A stretch of 64,000 nucleotides of DNA from JAJYKC01 sp035545735 (GTDB lineage: Bacteria; Acidobacteriota; Terriglobia; Bryobacterales; Bryobacteraceae): contig DASZXS010000027.1 in assembly GCA_035545735.1 (NCBI GenBank), positions 306,811 to 370,810 of the forward strand, given 5' to 3'. Numbering within the stretch: the first letter of the stretch is position 1; each line of letters begins with the position of its first letter. This document shows positions 25,839 to 34,341 of the stretch, one piece after another. The notes under the pieces were generated by a model, which worked only from the letters and a program-made list of their open reading frames with translations, did not search any database and was not told the origin of the DNA. The translations under genes were made by a program, and so were the position numbers.

Positions 25839-25863
25839 GGATATACACGAAAAGAGTATATCC
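25839..25863. promoter_or_regulatory. Palindrome GGATATAC-N9-GTATATCC in divergent promoter region
   Basis: Perfect 8-bp inverted arms (25839-25846 and 25856-25863) with a 9-bp A-rich spacer lie between the divergent rfbC and DnaC-like genes, 46 bp before the latter. The AT-rich arms and odd spacing suit a dimeric repressor covering one or both promoters. No matching copy was noticed elsewhere in the window. Confidence 0.5.
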
Positions 25864-25909
25864 CGATCCTTCGCAAACAAGGCGCATACGGCTACCATGA
25901 GAGTTGGCA

Positions 25910-26662
25910 ATGGCTGAAACAGACTGCCCACTCTGTCACGGTGTCGGCTGGACCATCCAGCAGCGCGGCGGCATTTCGGCCGCCGCGCCATGCCAGTGCC
26001 GCGGGGCGGCGCGGCAGCTTTCACTCGTCGAGAACGCGAACATTCCCTCCAACTATGCCGCGGCTTCCGTCGATAACTTCATCCTCCCCCGAGACAACCC
26101 CGCTGGCCGGAGCGCCATGGCGGAGGTATTGATCACCGTCCGGAACTACGTGAAGGAGTACCCGATTCTGGACCGGCCCGGGCTTCTGTTTACCGGCAAT
26201 CCGGGAACGGGAAAGACCCATCTCGCGGTAGCGGCGCTCAGGCAACTGATCGGACGCGGGTTCGAAGGGGTTTTCTTCGATTACCAAAACCTGCTGGAGC
26301 GCATTCGGGCAGGCTACGACCCCGCCTCCGGCGTTTCAAGCCGCGAGGCTTACCAGGTGGCGCTGGACGCGGAAATTCTGCTGCTGGACGATTTGGGCGC
26401 GCATCGCGTCACGGACTGGGTGGAAGATACGATCACCGCCATCATTACCTATCGCTGCAACAACCGCAAAGCGCTGATCGCGACAACGAACCTGCGCGAT
26501 CCGGAAACGGGCGACCGGCGCGCCACAGGGCTGGAATCCGACATACAGAGCAAATATTTTCTCGAGGAGCGGATCGGCATGAGAGCGCGCTCTCGCCTGT
26601 TCGAAATGTGCCGCGTGATCCGCATGCCGGCGGTGGAAGATTACCGCCTGCGCCGGCGCTAA
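25910..26662 (+). CDS. DnaC/IstB-like AAA+ ATPase with N-terminal zinc-binding motif
   Basis: A 250-residue protein. The N-terminus has C-P-L-C and C-Q-C pairs (ETDCPLCHGVGWT ... APCQCRG), as in DnaC/DnaI-type helicase loaders. The AAA+ part has Walker A GNPGTGKTHLA, Walker B ILLLDDLGAHRV, sensor-1 ALIATTNL and an arginine-finger region GMRARSRLFEMCR. It probably loads the replicative helicase or acts as a related DNA-remodelling ATPase. There is no transposase beside it, which argues against IstB of an IS21 element. ATG 25910 was preferred to a TTG two codons earlier. Confidence 0.85.
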   Translation: MAETDCPLCHGVGWTIQQRGGISAAAPCQCRGAARQLSLVENANIPSNYAAASVDNFILPRDNPAGRSAMAEVLITVRNYVKEYPILDRPGLLFTGNPGTGKTHLAVAALRQLIGRGFEGVFFDYQNLLERIRAGYDPASGVSSREAYQVALDAEILLLDDLGAHRVTDWVEDTITAIITYRCNNRKALIATTNLRDPETGDRRATGLESDIQSKYFLEERIGMRARSRLFEMCRVIRMPAVEDYRLRRR

Positions 26663-26720
26663 TTGCCCCATGGCGCGCATAGATGATAAAAATGAGCTCT
26701 GAAAAGAAAAAGGAGATGGT

Positions 26721-28019
26721 ATGAATCGCCGGTATTTTCTCATGGGCGCGGCCGCGGCCGCCGGTCAGTTTGCGGTGAAGGGTCTCGCCAGCCCGAACGA
26801 CACCGTCCGCATCGCTTGCGTCGGAGTTCGCGGGCAGGGACATGCGCACATTCGCGAGTATTTGAAAATGCCGAATGTCGAAATTGCCGCGGTTTGCGAT
26901 ATCGACGAATCCATCCTGAATCAGAGGCTGGGTGAGATCAAGGAAAAAACGGGGAAGCGTCCGGCGGCCTACGCGGACATCCGCAAGCTGCTCGAAGACA
27001 AATCGATCGACGCCGTTTCGATCGCGACCCCCAACCACAGCCACACGCTGCAGACGGTGTGGGCCTGCCAGGCAGGGAAGGACGTCTATGTGGAGAAGCC
27101 CTGCTCGCACGATCTTTTCGAATCGCGGCAGATTGTGGCCGCGGCGCGGAAATACAACCGGCTGGTGCAGCATGGCACCAACAGCCGCTCCGGCCCGGCG
27201 GTGCGCGAAGCCGTGCAGAAGATGCGGGACGGACTGATCGGCGATGTGTACATGTGCCGCGGGCTATGTTTCAAGTGGCGCGATACGATCGGACACAAGG
27301 CCGAGGAGGCGGTTCCGGCCGGCGTCAACTACGACCTTTGGCTCGGCCCCGCGCCCGAGCGCGCCTTCACCCGGAACCGGTTCCACTACAACTGGCACTG
27401 GTTCTGGGACTACGGTAACGGCGATATGGGCAATCAGGGAATTCACGAGATGGATATCTGCCGCTGGGGCCTGGGCGTGAAATACCCGACGAAGATTAGC
27501 ACCATCGGCGGGCACTTCATGTTTGAAGACGACCAGGAGACGCCCAACACCCTGACCGCCCTTTTCGAATTTGACGAAGACGGCAAGAAGAAGATGCTGG
27601 TGTTCGACGTCCGCCACTGGATGACAAATCATGAAGCCGGGATCGGCGAGGGCGGTGGATCGAACACCATCGGAAACGTGTTCTATGGTTCGAAGGGATA
27701 TCTCGCCATCGGCGGATATGAGGCCTACAAGACCTACCTGGGCCGGAAGGCGGAGCCGGGCCCCGCTCGCGAGGAAGGTGGAAATAATTGGGAAAACTTC
27801 ATCGCCGCGCTGCGTTCGCGCAACCCATCCGATTTGAATGCGCCCATTGAGGAAGGCGCGCTTTCCTCGAACCTGGTGCATATGGCGAATATCTCCTACC
27901 GTCTGGGCCGCAGCCTCGAATGGGACGCGCAGACGCTCACGTTCAAGAACGATCCGGAGGCCAACGCCATGATGAAGCGTAACTACCGCGCGCCTTTTGT
28001 AGTTCCGGACGCGGTCTGA
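26721..28019 (+). CDS. Gfo/Idh/MocA family oxidoreductase with Tat-like signal
   Basis: A 432-residue protein. The N-terminus RRYFLMGAAAAAGQFA is a twin-arginine-like export signal, so the enzyme is probably periplasmic. The Rossmann domain shows VRIACVGVRGQGHAHI and the E-K-P motif in VYVEKPCSHDL (about residue 120). The C-terminal substrate domain has FHYNWHWFWDYGNGDMGNQG. Family members oxidise or epimerise sugars using a tightly bound NAD(P). Such exported forms are expanded in Solibacter and Planctomycetes. A strong AAGGAGAT ribosome site lies before the ATG. Neighbours do not reveal the substrate. Confidence 0.88.
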   Translation: MNRRYFLMGAAAAAGQFAVKGLASPNDTVRIACVGVRGQGHAHIREYLKMPNVEIAAVCDIDESILNQRLGEIKEKTGKRPAAYADIRKLLEDKSIDAVSIATPNHSHTLQTVWACQAGKDVYVEKPCSHDLFESRQIVAAARKYNRLVQHGTNSRSGPAVREAVQKMRDGLIGDVYMCRGLCFKWRDTIGHKAEEAVPAGVNYDLWLGPAPERAFTRNRFHYNWHWFWDYGNGDMGNQGIHEMDICRWGLGVKYPTKISTIGGHFMFEDDQETPNTLTALFEFDEDGKKKMLVFDVRHWMTNHEAGIGEGGGSNTIGNVFYGSKGYLAIGGYEAYKTYLGRKAEPGPAREEGGNNWENFIAALRSRNPSDLNAPIEEGALSSNLVHMANISYRLGRSLEWDAQTLTFKNDPEANAMMKRNYRAPFVVPDAV

Positions 28020-28088
28020 CCTCCCGCGCGTGTTTTTCGCTACGGAAGATTCCTGCTGGTAGCATGGAGAAAGGGATCTTCCGCGGCG

Positions 28089-29285
28089 ATGTCTGCAGAT
28101 CGAAACAATCCTTTGCAATTCCTGACAAGCCAGTTGAGTTCCTGGCGCGAAGCAGGCACTCTCCAAAGGCTGCGGGTGCTCGATTCTCCCTGCGAGCCGG
28201 TTTCCCGGGTGGATGGCAGAGAGGTTATCAATCTTGCCAGCAATAACTATCTCGGATTAGCGAGTCACCCAAAGCTTGTCGAAGCGTCCGTGAAAGCGGC
28301 CAAGGAATACGGCGCCGGTTCGGGCGCAGTGCGGACGATTTCCGGCACGATGAGCCTGCATATGCGCCTGGAAGAACGGATTGCGGCGTTCAAACAGGTG
28401 GAGGCCTGCGTCGTTTTCCAGTCGGGATTTGCGGCGAATGCGGGAACGGTTTCCGCGCTGCTTGGCCCGGAAGATCACATTATTTCCGACTCGCTCAACC
28501 ACGCCAGCATCATTGACGGATGCCGCCTCTCTCGCGCCAAGATTCACGTATTTCGCCATGGCGAACCCGCCGCGGCGGAAGAGAAGCTGAAGGCTCTGGA
28601 GGGCGCGCCGGGTCAGAAGTTGCTCATTACCGACGGCGTATTTTCCATGGACGGAGATATCGGCGACCTTCCCTCTCTGGTGGACATCGCCGGGCGTCAT
28701 GGCGCCATCATGATGATCGACGATGCCCATTCGTCCGGGGTGCTCGGGCGCAACGGCAGAGGCACGGTAGACCATTTCCACCTTCACGGGCGCGTCGATG
28801 TGCAAGTGGGCACTCTCTCGAAAGCCATTGGCGTTCTGGGCGGGTACGTTTGCGGTACGCGCGACCTGATCAATTTTCTCTATCACCGCGCCCGCCCCTT
28901 TCTCTTCTCGACTTCCCATCCGCCGGCGGTGGCGGCCGCGTGCCTGGCGGCGTTCGACATACTGGAGCAGGAGCCGGAGCGAATCGAGAGGCTATGGAGT
29001 AATACGCGCAGATTCCAGGACGCGCTGCGCGCTGCCGGTTTCGACACCGGCCGGACCCAGACTCCGATTACTCCGGTGATCGTGGGTGAAGCAAAAGCCG
29101 CCCATGAGTTCTCGCGGCGGTTGTTTGAAAACGGACTCTTTGCCACCGGTATCGGTTTTCCGACCGTACCGGAGGGCAAGGCGAGAATCCGCGCTATTGT
29201 TACCGCCACCCATACCGTGGAAACGTTAGACCGCGCGGTGGAAATCCTGGTGAAGGTGGCCAAACCGATGGGGATTTTGGGGTAG
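28089..29285 (+). CDS. kbl: Glycine C-acetyltransferase / Kbl-type alpha-oxoamine synthase
   Basis: A 398-residue PLP enzyme. Sequence follows Bacillus-type Kbl closely: LASNNYLGLASHPKL, ISDSLNHASIIDG, TDGVFSMDGDIGDLP, IDDAHSSGVLGRNGRGT and the PLP Lys in VGTLSKAIGVLGGY. It condenses an acyl-CoA with an amino acid: glycine plus acetyl-CoA to 2-amino-3-oxobutyrate if Kbl, or alanine plus pimeloyl-thioester if BioF. Neither tdh nor biotin genes lie next to it, so BioF activity is not excluded. Start at ATG 28089 keeps the full N-terminal helix. Confidence 0.88.
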   Translation: MSADRNNPLQFLTSQLSSWREAGTLQRLRVLDSPCEPVSRVDGREVINLASNNYLGLASHPKLVEASVKAAKEYGAGSGAVRTISGTMSLHMRLEERIAAFKQVEACVVFQSGFAANAGTVSALLGPEDHIISDSLNHASIIDGCRLSRAKIHVFRHGEPAAAEEKLKALEGAPGQKLLITDGVFSMDGDIGDLPSLVDIAGRHGAIMMIDDAHSSGVLGRNGRGTVDHFHLHGRVDVQVGTLSKAIGVLGGYVCGTRDLINFLYHRARPFLFSTSHPPAVAAACLAAFDILEQEPERIERLWSNTRRFQDALRAAGFDTGRTQTPITPVIVGEAKAAHEFSRRLFENGLFATGIGFPTVPEGKARIRAIVTATHTVETLDRAVEILVKVAKPMGILG

Positions 29286-29355
29286 GGACCGTGAAACCGT
29301 AATCCAGTCAATGACATCCAAATAGGGTCCCGCCGATTTTTTTTGAGGAGATTCA

Positions 29356-29859
29356 ATGAAGCCAGCAGCAGTCAGTGTTATAGAGGAGATTTCAGCCCCA
29401 GCCGAACCGGCTGAAGGCGCGTCGTCCGGTTTTCGTGTGTTCAATCGCATTGTCGACTGGATCACCAGCGACCGGATGCAGTTTTTGAATATCACCGAGA
29501 GAGTGAACGAAATCGTCCGCAAGAGTGGTATTCGTGAGGGACTCGTTCATTTGCAGTCCTTGCATACCACTTCCGCGGTTTTCCTGTGCGAGTGGCAGGA
29601 TGCGCTGCTGCATGACGCCAAGCAGTTCTTTGACGGTGTCGTGGAGCGCGAAAAGTACTATCGCCACAACGACCCGGAATTCTCCGATTGTGAGCGGCGA
29701 AACGCGGATTCTCACATGCGCGGAATGTTAATGGGGCAAACGCTGAGCCTTCAGGTGCGGAACTCGAACGTCCTACTGGGGACCTGGCAAAGCATCTTGT
29801 TTGCCGAGTTCGACGGCCCGAGAAGCCGCTCTCTGGCGATCCAGGTTTCCGGGGTCTAG
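29356..29859 (+). CDS. YjbQ / UPF0047 family protein (thiamine-phosphate-synthase-like)
   Basis: A 167-residue protein. The family core is clear: LHTTSAVFLCEWQDALL, YYRHNDPEFSDCERRNADSH and HMRGMLMGQTLSLQV, with conserved His, Asp and Glu that bind metal or phosphate. Some YjbQ proteins have weak thiamine-phosphate synthase activity; the true role is uncertain. An N-terminal extension of about 28 residues (PAAVSVIEEISAPAEPAEGA) is longer than usual. GAGGAG precedes the ATG. Probably co-transcribed with the DUF2203 gene 11 bp downstream. Confidence 0.85.
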   Translation: MKPAAVSVIEEISAPAEPAEGASSGFRVFNRIVDWITSDRMQFLNITERVNEIVRKSGIREGLVHLQSLHTTSAVFLCEWQDALLHDAKQFFDGVVEREKYYRHNDPEFSDCERRNADSHMRGMLMGQTLSLQVRNSNVLLGTWQSILFAEFDGPRSRSLAIQVSGV

Positions 29860-29870
29860 CCACTCCGCCG

Positions 29871-30350
29871 ATGCCGGACAATCCCCGAGCGCCCAGGTTT
29901 TTTACCCTGGGGGAAGCCGAGCGCATTCTCCCGCAGGTGGAGGAAACACTGCGCGAGTTGATGCGGCTCAGCGCCGAGGGCGAGCGCGAACAAGCCGAAT
30001 TAAGGCACTGGCTTCAGCGGATCGCAATGTCGGGCGGCGCGGTGGTGGACCATTCGGGGATTTTGAGCCGGAAAGAGCGCCTGCGGGCGATCGCGGAAGG
30101 ACTTCAGGAAGGCACGTCGGCGCTTGAATCCTACGGATGCCTGTTGAAAGACGTTCGTACCGGCTTGATCGATTTCCCCACCTTGCTGCGGGGCAAGGAA
30201 GTCTATTTGTGCTGGAAACTGGGAGAAGAGTCGATCCGCTTCTGGCATGGCGTGAGCGAGGGATTCGCGGGAAGGAAGAAAATCGATTCCGATTTCATCC
30301 GGCACCATGCGGGGGCGCCGTCCGGACCTCCCGAGGGGCAGGTGCAATAA
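29871..30350 (+). CDS. DUF2203 family protein
   Basis: A 159-residue cytoplasmic protein. The family pattern is visible: FFTLGEAERILPQVEETLRE at the N-terminus, then LLKDVRTGLIDFPTLLRGKE and VYLCWKLGEESIRFWHGVSE. The first half is helical and probably coiled. The biochemical function is unknown. It starts 11 bp after the YjbQ gene, and a hairpin with a T-run follows at 30402. Confidence 0.85.
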   Translation: MPDNPRAPRFFTLGEAERILPQVEETLRELMRLSAEGEREQAELRHWLQRIAMSGGAVVDHSGILSRKERLRAIAEGLQEGTSALESYGCLLKDVRTGLIDFPTLLRGKEVYLCWKLGEESIRFWHGVSEGFAGRKKIDSDFIRHHAGAPSGPPEGQVQ

Positions 30351-30401
30351 GTCTCTACATTGACACCCGCGTCCACCGCTCATTACACTGAAAAACAAGA
30401 C

Positions 30402-30424
30402 GGCTGTCCGAAATCAGCCTTTTG
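30402..30424 (+). terminator. Rho-independent-type hairpin after the DUF2203 gene
   Basis: GGCTG (30402-30406), 8-nt loop, CAGCC (30415-30419), followed by TTTTG. The stem is short, but the T-run and position 50 bp after the DUF2203 stop fit a terminator. It separates YjbQ-DUF2203 from DUF507-rbsK. Confidence 0.4.
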
Positions 30425-30463
30425 TCATGCGCGTAATTGCGCTCAGGAGCTTTTCGCTCACGG

Positions 30464-31051
30464 ATGCTTCTTCCCAGAGAATTAATCGGCTACCTCTCGC
30501 GGCAGCTGGCCAAAGGGCTGACGCCTAAGTTCATCGAAACGCAGAATCCACAGGGCGCCGCGGACTTGATCGCGACGGTGGTCGAGGAGGAGTTGCAAAT
30601 TGAAGACCGTCTCAATGATGAAGTTCGTGATCTTCTGAGCCAGTACAGCGATTACATGCGGCGCGAAGGCGTCAGCTACCAGGAAATGTTCCGCCGCATC
30701 AAGAACACCCTGATTTCGCAGCGGAAAGTGATTCGGGCGGCGGGCCGCGATACCGGCGACCACATGAAGCTTTCGCGGGATAAGATCAACGACGTTTCCC
30801 ACAAGCTTGTCCTGGCGCTGCGGAAAGCCCGCGAAGTCCGCCTCAAAAAAGACAACAACGAAATCCGCCTGGAAATCGTCCGTATCCTGACCGAACTGCT
30901 GACAACGGAAGAGAAAGTGGATCGTGCGGCGCGAACCAAGATTCGCACGCAGAAGCGGGATATTCCGGAGGGTTCCGAAGAGTGGGACCTTCTCCACCGG
31001 CGTTATTACGCGGAAGAACTGAAGAAGCTCGGCATCGACCTGGCGCGATGA
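30464..31051 (+). CDS. DUF507 family protein
   Basis: A 195-residue, highly charged, helical protein with an internal duplication. The half starting MLLPRELIGYLSRQLAKGL and the half starting MKLSRDKINDVSHKLVLALR (about residue 101) share pattern and length, as in other DUF507 proteins. No catalytic residues are evident and the function is unknown. The ATG at 30464 was chosen because the duplicated unit begins there and CAGGAG lies upstream. The stop overlaps the rbsK start as ATGA. Confidence 0.85.
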   Translation: MLLPRELIGYLSRQLAKGLTPKFIETQNPQGAADLIATVVEEELQIEDRLNDEVRDLLSQYSDYMRREGVSYQEMFRRIKNTLISQRKVIRAAGRDTGDHMKLSRDKINDVSHKLVLALRKAREVRLKKDNNEIRLEIVRILTELLTTEEKVDRAARTKIRTQKRDIPEGSEEWDLLHRRYYAEELKKLGIDLAR

Positions 31052-31980
31052 CTCCCCGGCTGGTCGTAGTCGGCAGCCTCAACATGGATTTTGTAGTTTC
31101 CGTGGAGCGCCTGCCTTCGCCGGGCGAAACCGTCTTGGGCACTCAATTCCGCATGATTCCCGGCGGGAAAGGCGCAAATCAGGCCTGCGCGGCGGGGAAA
31201 CTCGGTGCTCCGCGCGTGACCACCGCGATGGCAGGGCGCGTCGGATATGACGTTTTCGCGGATCACCTGAAAGCCAGCCTGTCCGCGGCGGGTGTGGATG
31301 TTTCTTCCGTTCACGCGACGCGGTCGGAGCCGACCGGCGTGGCGCTCATCTCGGTGGATCGCGGCGCCCAGAACACCATCGTCGTCGCGCCGGGCGCAAA
31401 TCACGCGCTCAGCACCGCGGATGTCCAGGGTCTGCGTGCCGTGTTTCATGGCGCTTCCTACGCACTCTTTCAATTGGAGAGCCCGCTTCCGTCAGTGGAA
31501 GCCGCTATGCGTCTGGCGCGCGAGGAGGGGGCGAAAACCATTCTCGATCCCGCTCCGGCGCAGATTGACGCGGCGAGCCTGTTGGGCCTGGTGGATATCC
31601 TGACGCCCAACGAGAGCGAAGCGTGCCTCCTGTTGGGCCGGGCGCCCGCCCGGATCACCGCCGCCGAGGCCCCGGAATTGGGGCGCGCGCTGCTCGCTCG
31701 AGGCGCCCGCGCCGTGATTTTGAAGCTGGGCGAACAAGGGGCTTTTTATTGCGACGCTACCGGCGGGCTTTTCGGCCCCGGGTTTGCCGTCACGGCCGTC
31801 GATACCACCGCTGCTGGAGACACTTTCAACGCCGCGCTGGCGGTGGCGCTGGCGGAAGGAAAAGAAATGCCCGATGCGCTGCGCTTCGCGAATGCGGCGG
31901 CGGCGATCTCGGTCACCCGCGCGGGCGCTCAGTCGTCGGTTCCTTCGCGCGCCGAGGTGGACGCCTTCCTGGTCGCGTAG
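31048..31980 (+). CDS. rbsK: Ribokinase (PfkB family)
   Basis: A 310-residue sugar kinase. It opens with VVVGSLNMDFVV, followed by the PfkB signature PGGKGANQACAAGKLG. The C-terminal signature is DTTAAGDTFNAALAVAL, with the catalytic Asp preceded by Ala-Ala-Gly. It phosphorylates ribose at O-5, or possibly a related pentose or nucleoside. No ribose transporter is adjacent. It is translationally coupled to DUF507 and its last 52 bp overlap the convergent membrane-protein gene. Confidence 0.88.
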   Translation: MTPRLVVVGSLNMDFVVSVERLPSPGETVLGTQFRMIPGGKGANQACAAGKLGAPRVTTAMAGRVGYDVFADHLKASLSAAGVDVSSVHATRSEPTGVALISVDRGAQNTIVVAPGANHALSTADVQGLRAVFHGASYALFQLESPLPSVEAAMRLAREEGAKTILDPAPAQIDAASLLGLVDILTPNESEACLLLGRAPARITAAEAPELGRALLARGARAVILKLGEQGAFYCDATGGLFGPGFAVTAVDTTAAGDTFNAALAVALAEGKEMPDALRFANAAAAISVTRAGAQSSVPSRAEVDAFLVA

Positions 31981-33572
31981 ACCACGTATTGCGCGTTCCG
32001 GTAAACCTCGGTTCCACCTGGCAGCTCCGAGCCGGTTTTTAGCACGATGAAGTCGATGCCGAGCGAACGGTAGCGGTCCGGATTTGGATCGGCAACCCCG
32101 GATTGCATGGTTTCCCGCCACCGCTTCCACCATTCGATACCCAGATCGCGGAAGTAGTTCACCTGTCCCCCGGTTTTCCAATCCACGTAGACGCAGCGGT
32201 AGGAGTCGGCGCGGAACATACCGGGAGCGAGTCCCTTGAGCGCCTGGGGAAAAAGAAACACGGCATCCTTAGGCGTGTGAAGCCGGGCAAAGGTGGACAG
32301 GTCATCGAGGCTTGGGGTGCGCACGACAGGGTAGTTCTTCACGCCGCCGAGAGCGGGAAGCAGGAAGAACGACAGCGTGGCGAACAACGGCAGCAGCGGC
32401 TGCCGGCGGATGCGCAGGAGGGCGGCCGCCGCCGCGGCAAGGCCCGCCGCCACCAGGACTTCCCGGAGCATTTGAGGATCGCCCCACAGGCGGTTTTGCT
32501 GGGGGAGAAGGAAAACGAAGAATAGCCATGCGCCGCTCTCGAAAACGCCGCCGGCAAGTCCCGCGCGGACGCCGCACACCGCCGCGAGAATCAACGCGGT
32601 TTCGGTGATAAACAGCGTCGCCCGGCCGGGTTGCACCTGAGCCATCAGGCTCCATTTCAATCCTTCCATGAGGACGTAGGAAAGAGGGATGCTCAACAGG
32701 CCAAGAACCGCCAGTCCGCCAAGAAACCAGACTCCGCGCGCGGGTTTTAGCCGCCATAGGGCAAGCATCACCAGCGCGAAGAAGATGACATACTGCCCAA
32801 TGAGCCCGGCGCCCCACAGGGAAACCCAGTTGTAGGAAGCGCGCATCCGCTGCAATTGCTCCAGCACCGGGTCGAGCGTTGTGAAGAAAGGGTGAGGTTC
32901 GGTCTCGCCCGCCTGAAAAACCACGGCGAGAATCAAAATGCCAAGCATGGCCGCCAGCGGAATCAACGCACGAAAATTGCGCTTCCAGATCAACCACGCC
33001 AGGAGCAGGAGGAGAAACACCAGGGAAGTGGGGGCGTGATAAAGAAAGCCCAGACCCGCCGCCATGCTGGACTGGACCCACGACTCACGGAAAGCAAGTC
33101 CGAGCGCTAGAAGGATCAATCCCATGGCGAACGCTCGCGGCGTAGGCTCGTATTCCATAGCCAGTACAGCCGGACCGGTGATCACGGCTCCGAGCGAACA
33201 CACGGCGGCGACCGAGAGGGCCGGCAGGAATTCGAGGCCCAGCGCCACCGCGATGAAATAGATCCCGAGAATGCCGGCGGCGCGAAACACGAATTGCTCC
33301 CCGATCAGAACGGTTCGAAAAGACTGGCCGGTGAGATACCGGAGGGCTAGAGCGGTTTCGTCATAGATGGTGAAGGTGGTGTGAGGGCGGGTAGCGCTCA
33401 AATCCTTTGCCAGGACCGAAGGGTCCCAGATCCTTTCGAACATCGGGACGTAAATCTGAGTGTCCTGGTGCAGGTAGGTATGCCCGGGAAAATAGTAAGT
33501 GAGAAGGGCGATGAGCAGGACCCCCGCGAACAGCGCGGCGCGCTCGAGGCGCGATCCGCCGCGGAGGGTCAC
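31929..33572 (-). CDS. Polytopic membrane protein of unknown function
   Basis: A 547-residue protein starting at a GTG that overlaps the TPR gene's stop (GTGA). There is an N-terminal helix (ALFAGVLLIALLTYYFPG), then HQDTQIYVPMFERIWDPSVL on the outer side. About eleven more helices follow to residue 430, then a soluble C-terminal domain of some 120 residues. The acidic first outer loop and layout resemble GT-C glycosyltransferases or DUF2723-type proteins, but I see no firm family motif. Functionally tied by coupling to the upstream TPR protein. Its tail overlaps rbsK. Confidence 0.7.
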   Translation of the reverse strand: MTLRGGSRLERAALFAGVLLIALLTYYFPGHTYLHQDTQIYVPMFERIWDPSVLAKDLSATRPHTTFTIYDETALALRYLTGQSFRTVLIGEQFVFRAAGILGIYFIAVALGLEFLPALSVAAVCSLGAVITGPAVLAMEYEPTPRAFAMGLILLALGLAFRESWVQSSMAAGLGFLYHAPTSLVFLLLLLAWLIWKRNFRALIPLAAMLGILILAVVFQAGETEPHPFFTTLDPVLEQLQRMRASYNWVSLWGAGLIGQYVIFFALVMLALWRLKPARGVWFLGGLAVLGLLSIPLSYVLMEGLKWSLMAQVQPGRATLFITETALILAAVCGVRAGLAGGVFESGAWLFFVFLLPQQNRLWGDPQMLREVLVAAGLAAAAAALLRIRRQPLLPLFATLSFFLLPALGGVKNYPVVRTPSLDDLSTFARLHTPKDAVFLFPQALKGLAPGMFRADSYRCVYVDWKTGGQVNYFRDLGIEWWKRWRETMQSGVADPNPDRYRSLGIDFIVLKTGSELPGGTEVYRNAQYVVYATRKASTSAREGTDD

Positions 33573-34261
33573 TTGGGAGGAATCTTGTCGAGTTGCTGCT
33601 TCGCCCAAAGGCGATTGGGATTCAATTCGAGCGCGCTCTCCAAAGCCTTGCGTGCTTCGGGATTGCGGTTTGTCCTGCGCATTGCGATTCCTAGCCAAAG
33701 ATAAGCCTCAGCGGATTTCGGATTGAGCTCAAGTGCTTTCTGGAAGTCTTTGACCGCCATATCCACTCCGCCGCCCAAAGCGGACGGCAAATAAAAATAT
33801 CCCACGCCTTGGCTTAGGAATGCATCTGAGGACTTCGGGTCCAGCTCGATCGCGCGGTTCACGGAATTCAGCGCACACTTCCCGTACTTGAGGGCCGCTA
33901 GTCCGTTTCCGGATATGGCCTGACCGCAGAGAGTGCCCAGAATACGGTTGTATTCGGCCGAATTGGCGTTCAGCGCGACCGCCCGCTCCGCCGCGGGGAT
34001 GCCGCTCTCCGCCGCCGAAAAGGCCAGTGTTTTGTCGTGCAGTTCTTGTCCGACCTCCGCGAGGTAGGAAGCGGCAATGGCGAAGCGATATTGCGCGTCG
34101 GCGCTATTGGGCTTCTTTTTGGCGTCGGCCGCCCGGCTGCTCACGATTTTTTCGAGGGCAGCCCGGTCCTGGCGGTCGCGGGCTCCGTCCAAATCCGGTC
34201 CCGCGTTGGAAGCGAAAGAGGCCGGACTCATTGCCAGTAGCAGGAAAAACACCATAACCAT
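33569..34261 (-). CDS. Exported TPR-repeat protein
   Basis: A 230-residue protein with a short signal peptide (MVMVFFLLLAMSPASFAS) and helical tetratricopeptide-like repeats. Best are NRAIELDPKSSDAFLSQGVG, FQKALELNPKSAEAYLWLGI and LESALELNPNRLWAKQQLD near the C-terminus. TPRs mediate protein contacts. It is translated immediately before the polytopic membrane protein through a GTGA overlap, so the two may act together at the envelope. Confidence 0.82.
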   Translation of the reverse strand: MVMVFFLLLAMSPASFASNAGPDLDGARDRQDRAALEKIVSSRAADAKKKPNSADAQYRFAIAASYLAEVGQELHDKTLAFSAAESGIPAAERAVALNANSAEYNRILGTLCGQAISGNGLAALKYGKCALNSVNRAIELDPKSSDAFLSQGVGYFYLPSALGGGVDMAVKDFQKALELNPKSAEAYLWLGIAMRRTNRNPEARKALESALELNPNRLWAKQQLDKIPPK

Positions 34262-34341
34262 TGGAGTTTGGCGCCCGCGAAAAAGTTTCCTGGCGATTGA
34301 GCCGGATTACTCTTACTTACAAAAACGCGTTGAGCGGATTT

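Noticed and set aside
25910..26662. IS21 helper gene istB
   Set aside because: No istA transposase or terminal repeats nearby, and the N-terminal Cys pairs favour a DnaC-type loader.
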